This document shows positions 50,583 through 58,425 of a DNA stretch of 64,000 nucleotides, in pieces. The stretch comes from CAYZTY01 sp964444665 (lineage in GTDB: Bacteria; Planctomycetota; Phycisphaerae; Sedimentisphaerales; CAYZTY01). Positions within the stretch are counted from its first letter, which is position 1; each line of letters opens with the position of its first letter. The notes beneath the pieces were generated by a model. It did not search any database and was not told the origin of the DNA. It was given only the letters and a program-made list of their open reading frames with translations. The stretch is from the NCBI GenBank assembly GCA_964444665.1, contig CAYUIE010000012.1:45215-109214 (forward strand), given 5' to 3'. A program made the translations under genes and the position numbers.

Positions 50583-52679
50583 CTATTCGCGATAAGGCCG
50601 GCCCGCCTTGAAAAGTTCCAAATGTTCCTGTATCTCAGTCCCTGATTCGGCCTGTCCTGAGTCTTGTCGAGGGAGCGGCTCTGCAGAGCGGACGAGCTGG
50701 AGTGCCTGTTCAGCGGCCCTGACGGCATCTTCGAACCTGCCCGCGGCTGCATAGGCCACACTCAGCGTGTCCAGCATCTGGTGCTGCTTGTACTCCGTCA
50801 TTTCACAGGCACGCCTTGCCATTTCAACCGCCTCATTCGGGTCGTAAAAAGGCACTTTCTCATATGCCGACTTAAGCCATGCCAGATTATTAAGCACCTC
50901 AGGCCGCTTGATCTCGAGACGCAAAGCCTCCGTCCAGCAGCTATAAGCCTGCTTTAGTTTCCTGCGGCGAAAATAAAGACGGGCCAGGTTGTCAAGCACT
51001 TCCGGTTGGTCGGACTTGATTTGCAAAGACCTTTCATAATACTTCATCGCCTCAACAACATTATCCTCAGCGGCCAGTATCGTTGCCAGACTGCGATAAG
51101 TTTCGTACACCAGCGGGTCTTGAGGTTCGAGCTCAAGCGACTTTTCAAAATAACCTATAGCCGCTATATAATCCTCCTGTTCCGCAGCAACACTACCCAT
51201 CCGTCTATAAATCCTTGCAAGCCCCGGCCGCTCAGACAGCAGTTTTTGACAAATTGTCATCACCTCATCGAATTTCTTCTCTAAAATAAGAATGGCAATT
51301 TTTCCATGCTCCAAATGGAAATCAATTAAATCCTTGGGGTCATCCTTGCTTCGGTCAAATTCGAACTCTTCACTCACGCTACCGCCGGCAATGTAGCCAA
51401 GTGATTCGAGCCTTCTTCTGCCTTGCTCATCCAGCACTATCCTGCTGTCGTCTTCGCTTTTGCCAAGTGTTTGTTCCAACATCTTTTTTAATCGGCGCTG
51501 AAGGACGTAAGCCTGCTGCGGCTGCCGTTTTATCAGGTTATTGGTCTCGCCGGGGTCACTGCGAAGGTCATACAGCTCCGGCCGGGTAGTCTGGATATAT
51601 TTCCAGCGTTCGGTAATCACACCCAGCAATGAATTGCCCCTATACCTTGTCGGATACATACTTTCACAATATATATACCTGTCTTGCTCGGAAGGCTCCT
51701 TGCCGCGTAAAAGGCCTGATATATCCCTGCCCTGAATATCAGGCGGAACCTCAAGGCCGAGCAAACCGCAGATTGTCGGCACAATATCAACAAGGCCGAC
51801 AAGGTCTTTTATTCTTTGAGGTTCTTTTCGCCCGGGCAACCTGATAACCAGTGGAACCTTGATGGCGCTTTGATAAATGAAGTAACCGTGGGTTAGCTCC
51901 TTGTGCTCACCGAGCATCTCACCATGGTCGCTGGTGATAATAATAAGGGACGAATCGTAAAGCCCAAGCTCTTTAAGCTTCTCAACAACCTGACCAACGC
52001 AGTAATCGGCATAAGCAATCTCGCCGGCATAAAGATTCCCACGATAGCTGGAAAAGAAAGGTTCAGGCGGCTCATACCTCGAATGAGGGTCATAGTAGTG
52101 AAGAAAGAGAAAGAACCTTTCATCCTTATGCTCGCTCAGCCAATCCATAGCAAATCGGCTTACTTCCCCTCCCCTGCGCTGGCCAATCACACTATTCTCC
52201 ATCTCCTCTTCGAATTCATCATTATAACTCTCGAAACCCTGGTCAAGGCCGAACTGTGAATCCATAACAAAAGCACTGATAATGGCTCCGGTAGAAAAAC
52301 CCTCCCGAGCCAGTACTTCAGCAAGCGTAATATGAGACTGGCCCAGCTTATAACCTTCGTTATCATGCACACCGTGATAAGACGGGATGGTGCCGGTTAA
52401 CATAGAACTGTGAGCAGGCAGAGTCAACGGGACCGGTGAGACTACGTTCTCGAAAAGCACACCTTCCTCTGCAATTGCATCAATACTCGGCGTAGTCTTG
52501 CGGGGATAACCATAGCAGCTCAGATGATCGGCCCGGCAGGTATCGATGCTGATAAGAACAACACAACCTATATCCTTTGTAAAAGAATCAGACCACCTCA
52601 GAAACCATACACCGGCACCAACTATCACCAATACAACAACCAGCACCGAAGCGAATTTAATCGGCTTGAAAGGCTTCAT
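50583..52679 (-). CDS. Membrane-anchored sulfatase-fold enzyme with C-terminal TPR, Thr nucleophile
   Basis: A 698-residue alkaline-phosphatase-superfamily protein. One N-terminal membrane anchor (FASVLVVVLVIVGAGVWFL) precedes a sulfatase fold: CVVLISIDTCRADHLSCYGY (metal Asp46) and IIITSDHGEMLGEH (metal Asp-His). The site where sulfatases have the formylglycine Cys (C-x-P-x-R) reads LTLPAHSSMLTG, so the nucleophile is T86, as in phosphoethanolamine or phosphoglycerol transferases. The catalytic domain ends with RRRLESLGYIAGG, then a TPR array to the C-terminus. It is therefore a phosphodiesterase or phosphotransferase, not a sulfatase. The last TPRs duplicate those of the GT-C gene 110 bases downstream, and the two look like an operon. 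Confidence 0.8.
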   Translation of the reverse strand: MKPFKPIKFASVLVVVLVIVGAGVWFLRWSDSFTKDIGCVVLISIDTCRADHLSCYGYPRKTTPSIDAIAEEGVLFENVVSPVPLTLPAHSSMLTGTIPSYHGVHDNEGYKLGQSHITLAEVLAREGFSTGAIISAFVMDSQFGLDQGFESYNDEFEEEMENSVIGQRRGGEVSRFAMDWLSEHKDERFFLFLHYYDPHSRYEPPEPFFSSYRGNLYAGEIAYADYCVGQVVEKLKELGLYDSSLIIITSDHGEMLGEHKELTHGYFIYQSAIKVPLVIRLPGRKEPQRIKDLVGLVDIVPTICGLLGLEVPPDIQGRDISGLLRGKEPSEQDRYIYCESMYPTRYRGNSLLGVITERWKYIQTTRPELYDLRSDPGETNNLIKRQPQQAYVLQRRLKKMLEQTLGKSEDDSRIVLDEQGRRRLESLGYIAGGSVSEEFEFDRSKDDPKDLIDFHLEHGKIAILILEKKFDEVMTICQKLLSERPGLARIYRRMGSVAAEQEDYIAAIGYFEKSLELEPQDPLVYETYRSLATILAAEDNVVEAMKYYERSLQIKSDQPEVLDNLARLYFRRRKLKQAYSCWTEALRLEIKRPEVLNNLAWLKSAYEKVPFYDPNEAVEMARRACEMTEYKQHQMLDTLSVAYAAAGRFEDAVRAAEQALQLVRSAEPLPRQDSGQAESGTEIQEHLELFKAGRPYRE
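50797..50902. repeat. 106-base repeat copy 2 (TPR coding segment)
   Basis: Second copy of the segment at 48777-48882, in the same orientation and reading frame. Recent duplication or gene conversion between the two TPR genes explains it. Confidence 0.85.
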
Positions 52680-52738
52680 TCACCAGGAATCTCTCCAAAT
52701 TCTATATCGAGGTATAAGTATTTTCATACAGCATGTTC

Positions 52739-52767
52739 TGTATAATCAATAAATATCAACTTGTCAA
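52739..52767 (-). promoter_or_regulatory. Predicted sigma-70 promoter of the sulfatase-TPR gene
   Basis: On the minus strand a consensus TTGACA (52767-52762) and TATACA (52744-52739) are spaced by 17 bases. The start codon is 60 bases downstream. Confidence 0.6.
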
Positions 52768-52821
52768 CAGACTCCGGCTTATTCTATATCTTTAGACTTG
52801 CGAATACGACAACTAAGCTTC

Positions 52822-52850
52822 TTGCCTTTTAACTGATAATTTGGTACAAT
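52822..52850 (+). promoter_or_regulatory. Predicted sigma-70 promoter of the first phosphodiesterase gene
   Basis: TTGCCT (52822-52827), 17 bases, TACAAT (52845-52850). The divergent gap 52680-52933 thus carries promoters for both directions. Confidence 0.5.
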
Positions 52851-52933
52851 TCATCCTTTAAACATGAGTTACACAGAACGAAATTAAAACCGGCCACGTA
52901 TGTAATATAAGTCTTTCCGGAGGTTCGTGCCAG

Positions 52934-55108
52934 ATGCAACAGTGTATGAAAACTAATAAATTTGTCTCCTGTCCCTTCTATTCACTACGGATACTGCTGC
53001 CAGCCGTTGTGCTCATCCTTCTCATCGCCCGCCCGGCAGACGCCTACATTGGACCCGGCGCAGGCTTTGCCGTACTTGGCTCTTTTCTTGTTATGTTCGT
53101 CGCTATGTTCTCGGCTGTGCTTGCCCTGTTCACTTGGCCGCTGCGATATCTTTACCGTGCTGTTCGCCACAGGGCTACTTACAGCAGGGCGCGTATCAAG
53201 CGATTCATCATTCTTGGTCTCGACGGCATGGACCCGAACCTGGCCGAAAAATTCATTGCCGAAGGGAAACTGCCTAACTTCGACAGGTTACGACAAAAGG
53301 GCTGCTTCAAAAAACTGGCGACCACACTTCCTCCCATCTCGCCCGTCGCGTGGTCTTCCTTTACGACCGCCTCGAATCCGGGCAAGCACAACATCTATGA
53401 TTTTCTCGTTCGCGACAAACACTCGTACCTGCCCACACTCAGCTCCGTCAGCATCCGCCCGCCGAGGCGCAACCTCAAAGTAGGCAGGTATCAATTTCCA
53501 ATAGGAAAACCTGATATTCGATTACTTCGCAAGGGCAGGCCGTTCTGGAACATCCTCGGCGAGCACCGGATATTCAGTAACATCATAAGGGTCCCCATCA
53601 CGTTCCCGCCCGAAAAGTTTCATGGCGTGCTTCTATCCGCGATGTGCGTGCCCGACTTGCAAGGCTCACAGGGAACCTTCTCATTTTATACGACTAAGGC
53701 CGAAGAAGACGTCGAGCATATTAGCGGCCAGCAGTTCCAGCTTCAAAAAAACAACGGCACCCTTAAAGGCCGATTCATCGGCCCGGCCAACTCATTCCTT
53801 AAAGATAATCCTGTTATGAACTGCCCATTTGAAGTAACCGTCAACGGCAGCGCCGACGAAGCCATCATCAAATTCAACGGCCAAAGCCATAAGCTACAAA
53901 AGGGAACCTATACCGGTTGGATACCCGTCGACTTCAAGGCAGCCTTTGGAATCAAAGTCCATGGTATATGCCGTATATTGCTGCTGAGGACCAATCCCGA
54001 TTTCGAGATGTACGTTACCCCGATTAATATCGACCCGGCCAAGCCGGCTATGCCGATTGCGCATCCAACTGTTTACTCCACATATTTCGCTAAACAACAG
54101 GGGCCGTTCGCCACCCTCGGCCTGGCGGAGGATACCTGGGCCCTGAACGCCAAAATACTGGCCGACGGCGACTTCATCAATCAATGCCAAACGTCAGATA
54201 CCGAACGAAAACAGATGTTCTTCGACGCGCTCGATAAACTAAAGCGGGGCCTGTGCGTCTGCGTCTTCGACGGCACCGACCGCATCCAGCACACGTTCTG
54301 GCGATATTTAGATGAAAATCATCCCGCCCTGAAAGAATCACCCGACAGGCGGCACCAAAACGCTATTGAAAATCTGTACCAGGATATGGACGGCCTTGTA
54401 GGAAAATTGATTGATAAGTACGAAGACGAAGAAACGGTCATTATGATTATCTCCGACCACGGCTTCAACAGCTTCCGCCGCGGCGTTGACCTCAATCGCT
54501 GGCTCGAAGAAAACGGCTACCTCCACCTCAAAGGAGACGGCAGGAATAAAAAGTACCTCGCCGGGGTGGACTGGTCGAAGACCAGGGCCTTCGCCCTCGG
54601 CCTGGCCGGCATCTACCTTAATATCAAAGGCAGGGAAGCAAAGGGAATCGTCCAGCCCGGCAGCGAAGCACAGCAGCTCCGCGATGAAATTGCGGCAAAA
54701 CTGACCGGCCTGACGGACTCTGAGACGGGCCAGTCCGCTGTCAAGCAGGCCTATAATTCCACTCGGATTTACAAAGGTCCTTATAAAAACGAAGCTCCGG
54801 ATATCATCACCGGATATGCCAAGGGCTACCGCGTTTCCTGGGAAGCGGCCGTCGGGCAGGTTACCGACAAAACATTCCACGACAATACCAAGGCCTGGAG
54901 CGGTGACCATTGCATCGACCATACCCTTGTTCCGGGCGTACTGTTCTGCAATCGTCCCGTCAAGACCGAAACTCCCAGCCTCATGGACATCGGTCCCACG
55001 GTTCTGGAAATGTTCGGCCTGAAGGTACCTGCCTATATGGACGGCCGTCCATTGACTTTTGCCGGCGCCGAAGAGCCTCAGCCATCGCCCGGGAAAAATG
55101 TCGAGTAA
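52934..55108 (+). CDS. Membrane-anchored type I phosphodiesterase/nucleotide pyrophosphatase family protein
   Basis: A 724-residue protein. The N-terminal 90 residues hold two membrane spans (ILLPAVVLILLIARPADA and GFAVLGSFLVMFVAMFSAVLAL, with the YIGPGAG motif between). The alkaline-phosphatase fold follows: IILGLDGMDPNLAEKF with metal D97, nucleophile segment PPISPVAWSSFTTASNPGKHN with S136 aligning to the nucleophile Thr of NPP enzymes, VCVFDGTDRIQHTFW, and VIMIISDHGFNSF with the second metal Asp-His. The product ends MFGLKVPAYMDGRPLTF then an acidic tail. It is a paralogue of the Tat-secreted phosphodiesterase at 58426. Predicted to hydrolyse or transfer phosphodiesters at the outer face of the membrane. 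GGAGG lies 10 bases before the ATG. Confidence 0.82.
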   Translation: MQQCMKTNKFVSCPFYSLRILLPAVVLILLIARPADAYIGPGAGFAVLGSFLVMFVAMFSAVLALFTWPLRYLYRAVRHRATYSRARIKRFIILGLDGMDPNLAEKFIAEGKLPNFDRLRQKGCFKKLATTLPPISPVAWSSFTTASNPGKHNIYDFLVRDKHSYLPTLSSVSIRPPRRNLKVGRYQFPIGKPDIRLLRKGRPFWNILGEHRIFSNIIRVPITFPPEKFHGVLLSAMCVPDLQGSQGTFSFYTTKAEEDVEHISGQQFQLQKNNGTLKGRFIGPANSFLKDNPVMNCPFEVTVNGSADEAIIKFNGQSHKLQKGTYTGWIPVDFKAAFGIKVHGICRILLLRTNPDFEMYVTPINIDPAKPAMPIAHPTVYSTYFAKQQGPFATLGLAEDTWALNAKILADGDFINQCQTSDTERKQMFFDALDKLKRGLCVCVFDGTDRIQHTFWRYLDENHPALKESPDRRHQNAIENLYQDMDGLVGKLIDKYEDEETVIMIISDHGFNSFRRGVDLNRWLEENGYLHLKGDGRNKKYLAGVDWSKTRAFALGLAGIYLNIKGREAKGIVQPGSEAQQLRDEIAAKLTGLTDSETGQSAVKQAYNSTRIYKGPYKNEAPDIITGYAKGYRVSWEAAVGQVTDKTFHDNTKAWSGDHCIDHTLVPGVLFCNRPVKTETPSLMDIGPTVLEMFGLKVPAYMDGRPLTFAGAEEPQPSPGKNVE

Positions 55109-55185
55109 ACAGGTTCTAAGGAGGGGACGAATTTTGAATAACGACTCACTCGCGTAAAAGATATAAAGGCGGGGAAGCGAAGTTA

Positions 55186-56607
55186 ATGTACAGTAAATTA
55201 CAAATTTCTAAATTACTAAAGATAGCTCTCGTCATTTTAATCATAGTTATCATCGCCGCGGTCGCGATAAGCTATACTCTGCTACATAGTCCCCATTTCC
55301 CGATGCCGAGCAGGAATGTTATCCTCATTGTGCTCGATACAGTCCGCGCAGACAAGCTCGGCTGCCATGGAAATCCACTCGGCCTGACACCTGAAATTGA
55401 CAAATTCGCGAAAAGTGCGGTCAGATTCGACCAGGCCTTTGCCCACGCCCCGTGGACGCTTCCCTCCGTCGCGTCGCTATTCACCTCGCAATATCCATCA
55501 CAGCACGGGGCGGGCGGCCAATTAGGGGCGTTCTACTTTCTACCTGACAAAGCAATCACAATCGCAGAGGTCTTTCGCCGTGCCGATGCCGTAACCGGAG
55601 CTATCATAAACGTAGTGTTCCTGACACAAAAATTTGGGACGACTCAAGGCTTTGACAGCATCGATGCTACTTTCCCAATCAACAATCTTGCAAGCCGTCG
55701 CGCCCGGCAGACTACAACCGCTGCGATAAACTGGCTGGACAAACATCGGGAGGAACGGTTCTTTTTATTCGTGCATTATTTTGACCCGCACCTGATTTAT
55801 GACCCACCGGAACCGTTCCGCAACCGTTTTACCGACGCCAGCGAAAGGCAAAGTAAAGACTTCATCTTCGGCACCGGCAGTGAAGTGGTTGCACTGCGTA
55901 AAGGCAAAATTCAACTTAACTGTGATACCGTCAGCCGACTCGAGAAATTGCACAACGGGGAGCTTGCATATACCGATTCCGAGGTAGGCAGACTCCTCGA
56001 GGGTATTTCTGCACGCGGGCTCGACGATAATACAATCATTATTATAACCGCCGACCATGGTGAGGAGTTTTGTGACCACGGTGGATTTGAGCACGGACAC
56101 ACACTCTATAATGAGCTTCTGCACGTGCCGTTGATTATCCATACACCTGAATCAAAAAGCAAAAAGGCCGGAACTTCTATCGATACAACCGTGCGACAAA
56201 TTGATATTGCCCCCACAATTTGTGAACTTGCCGGTATCAAGCCTGACAGCGTCTTTTTCGGTAAAAGTCTTGTTGAACTCATCCTGGGCAAAGAAGGACC
56301 TGACCGGCCTGTCTGGAGCGAGGGTAATATGTGGGGACCGAGCGGAATTTCCTGGCAAAAAGACGGTTTCAAGCTAATTCGACTGCCATCGCAGGCAGAG
56401 TGGCAATTATTTGACCTTAAAGCCGACGCCCACGAGCAACACAATATTGCAGAGAAAATACCCCAGCAATATGCTGAAATGAAAAGGGATTTACAGGCCG
56501 TTTATCAGGCAATCTCAACCCCGATAAAAATCGGGGCTACGGGCAAACAGCCGAAACTTACACAAGAGGAAATCGAGCGATTACGTTCACTCGGCTATGT
56601 GAAATAA
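55186..56607 (+). CDS. Membrane-anchored sulfatase-fold enzyme, Thr nucleophile, L-G-Y tail
   Basis: A 473-residue protein with an N-terminal anchor (IALVILIIVIIAAVAISYTLL) and an exposed alkaline-phosphatase fold: VILIVLDTVRADKLGCHG (metal D51), APWTLPSVASLFTSQYPS with T91 in place of the formylglycine Cys, FFLFVHYFDPH, and IIIITADHGEEFCDHGGFEHGHTL. The protein ends ERLRSLGYVK. A CCCCGAT/ATCGGGG palindrome at 56519-56536 is read in frame as TPIKIGA in the tail region. GGGGAAG lies upstream of the ATG. It follows the phosphodiesterase gene by 77 bases. Confidence 0.82.
   Translation: MYSKLQISKLLKIALVILIIVIIAAVAISYTLLHSPHFPMPSRNVILIVLDTVRADKLGCHGNPLGLTPEIDKFAKSAVRFDQAFAHAPWTLPSVASLFTSQYPSQHGAGGQLGAFYFLPDKAITIAEVFRRADAVTGAIINVVFLTQKFGTTQGFDSIDATFPINNLASRRARQTTTAAINWLDKHREERFFLFVHYFDPHLIYDPPEPFRNRFTDASERQSKDFIFGTGSEVVALRKGKIQLNCDTVSRLEKLHNGELAYTDSEVGRLLEGISARGLDDNTIIIITADHGEEFCDHGGFEHGHTLYNELLHVPLIIHTPESKSKKAGTSIDTTVRQIDIAPTICELAGIKPDSVFFGKSLVELILGKEGPDRPVWSEGNMWGPSGISWQKDGFKLIRLPSQAEWQLFDLKADAHEQHNIAEKIPQQYAEMKRDLQAVYQAISTPIKIGATGKQPKLTQEEIERLRSLGYVK
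56519..56536. repeat. Palindrome inside the sulfatase-fold gene
   Basis: CCCCGAT (56519-56525) and ATCGGGG (56530-56536) around AAAA. Read in frame as PIKIG near the C-terminus. Confidence 0.6.
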
Positions 56608-56651
56608 CTTCAGCCGAAGCCGGAGTTTCTGTCAAATAGACTCCTACATAG

Positions 56652-56680
56652 TTGATTTCCGCCTGAATTTCAGTTATAAT
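56652..56680 (+). promoter_or_regulatory. Predicted sigma-70 promoter ahead of the relic and second sulfatase-fold gene
   Basis: TTGATT (56652-56657), 17 bases, consensus TATAAT (56675-56680). It would now transcribe the relic at 56730-56905 and the genes behind it. Confidence 0.65.
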
Positions 56681-56729
56681 GGCTGTCTCCTAAATATGTA
56701 GGTGGAAACGTATAACAATAGGAGGCTGA

Positions 56730-56905
56730 ATAACAGCTAACAAAAGACAAAAACTCGATAGAACAGAACTCCTGAAGGCATCTGCGGCCACTATGGCTGC
56801 GTTGTTTACAGGTCCAACCAGTTAGACGTATTCAGCGTGCTTCCGAAGTATATCGATGGTAGAGCATTGTTCACAGCTGATAAAGACGACAACCGAAGAA
56901 CATGA
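56730..56905 (+). pseudogene. Relic of a Tat-secreted type I phosphodiesterase, internally deleted
   Basis: Both ends of a phosphodiesterase gene survive with about 600 codons missing between. The 5' piece (56730-56822) reads LDRTELLKASAATMAALFTG, clearly related to LNRREFLKASAATTAALSIG of the gene at 58426; its start is now ATA behind GGAGG, the twin-Arg is R-T, and TAG ends it at 56823. The 3' piece (about 56816-56902, another frame) reads QLDVFSVLPKYIDGRAL, matching VLEMFGLKVPAYMDGRPL at the end of the 52934 product. Its TGA (56903-56905) overlaps the next ATG as ATGA, as an intact coupled gene would. The deletion junction lies near 56811-56820. Confidence 0.75.
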
Positions 56906-58332
56906 CAAGGCGGGGAGTATCAAATTTGCGATATAAGCGAAAATCGGCAAGAACTCTGAGTCGGCGAGAGGTATTGAAATACGGACTATATGGCGGCTTG
57001 TTGGCAAGTCTGGCACCTAACCTCTGGATTAGTGGCTGTGGGAAGCTGCTGCAAAGGAAAAAACCCAATATAATACTCATTGTGATAGACACATTACGCG
57101 CCGACCATATGGGTTGTTACGGTTATCAGCGAAACACAACACCGAACATTGACCACTTGGCCAGTCGAAGCTTGCTGTTTAAAAATGCAATCAGTACAGC
57201 ACCCTGGACGTTACCATCAGTAGCCAGCATCCTAACAAGTCAATATCCCTCAGTGTTAGGGATATACGACAGGAGTACCGTGGTAGATGGCGGATTCCCT
57301 CTGTTTTCGGAGGTACTCAAGAACTATAACTATGCAACCCATGGTATCGTCTCGCACTCATTATTATCACCTCGTTTAGGATTTGGTAGGGGCTTTGATT
57401 ACTACGAGGAGCTTTCACCTCTTCTTACCGGAATATCCAGTCCCATCATAAACCAGAAGGCAACCTCTTACATCCAATGCAAGCATGACAATCCCTTCTT
57501 CCTCTTTTTGCATTATTTCGACCCGCACTATAATTATGTACTTCACAAACAATACACGTATCATCCTTCATATAAAGGCTGGATAAAAAGTGGTCATCCT
57601 ATTATCGAACTATGGCCGATACTTGACACTTTATCGCAGGAAGACATCAGGTACTTGTTATCACTGTACGATTCGGAAATTGCCTTTACGGATTTTCACA
57701 TCGGCCAGCTATTGAGTGAGCTTAGAAACCAAGACCTCTACGATAACAGCATCATCATCATAACCTCCGACCACGGCGAAGAATTTATGGAAAGAGGCTG
57801 GCTCGGCCATACATTAACCCTGCATCAGGAGCTGATTCAGGTTCCGTTAATTATAAAATTCCCCAGAGGCAAGGCTCGAATTATCGATTCTACTGTCAGT
57901 CTTATGGATATTATGCCCACCCTATGTCAGTATCTGAACTTCGAAATTCCCGATGGTATCGATGGCAAAGCGTTGGACCTTAGACGTGACAGCGCCACAA
58001 CAAATGGGCCGATTTACAGCGAGACATACAATCCGCAGGCACAACGACCAAATGCAACGCCGGTTGCATTCGTATCGATAATACTGGATAATTGGAAGCT
58101 TATCTACGACGGAATAAACAAGTCGAGACAAGTATACAATCTATCTACGGACCCGCACGAACAAAACAACTTATCGGGTTCGCACAGTGAGCAAAACAGA
58201 ACACTGAACGCACTACTATCGAAATGGGTCAGTTACGTAAAAACTAAACAAAATGCAGGTCCTCCGCAGGACGAGAACGACCTATTTACCCCCGAACAAA
58301 GAAAACAATTGGAATCTTTAGGTTATCTCTAA
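56902..58332 (+). CDS. Tat-exported lipoprotein sulfatase-fold enzyme, Thr nucleophile, L-G-Y tail
   Basis: A 476-residue alkaline-phosphatase-superfamily protein. It carries a twin-arginine signal (TLSRREVLKYGLYGGLLASL) ending in a lipobox (LWISGC, C46). The catalytic core has IILIVIDTLRADHMGCYGYQ (D63), APWTLPSVASILTSQYPS with T103 instead of the sulfatase Cys, FFLFLHYFDPHYN, and IIIITSDHGEEFMERGWLGHTL. The C-terminus is RKQLESLGYL. It is more AT-rich than its neighbours. Its ATG overlaps the stop of the relic gene. It resembles the 55186 product closely in the core, so the two are paralogues with different export routes. Confidence 0.8.
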   Translation: MTRRGVSNLRYKRKSARTLSRREVLKYGLYGGLLASLAPNLWISGCGKLLQRKKPNIILIVIDTLRADHMGCYGYQRNTTPNIDHLASRSLLFKNAISTAPWTLPSVASILTSQYPSVLGIYDRSTVVDGGFPLFSEVLKNYNYATHGIVSHSLLSPRLGFGRGFDYYEELSPLLTGISSPIINQKATSYIQCKHDNPFFLFLHYFDPHYNYVLHKQYTYHPSYKGWIKSGHPIIELWPILDTLSQEDIRYLLSLYDSEIAFTDFHIGQLLSELRNQDLYDNSIIIITSDHGEEFMERGWLGHTLTLHQELIQVPLIIKFPRGKARIIDSTVSLMDIMPTLCQYLNFEIPDGIDGKALDLRRDSATTNGPIYSETYNPQAQRPNATPVAFVSIILDNWKLIYDGINKSRQVYNLSTDPHEQNNLSGSHSEQNRTLNALLSKWVSYVKTKQNAGPPQDENDLFTPEQRKQLESLGYL

Positions 58333-58425
58333 TGTCTTTACACCGACTTACATATAAGGTATACACTCGAGACCGAGGCTTATTACAAGCTTTCAAGAAA
58401 AGCGTACAATATAAGGTTTTTTAAA

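Noticed and set aside
54338..54922. 194-codon minus-strand frame
   Set aside because: Antisense to the 52934 phosphodiesterase catalytic core.
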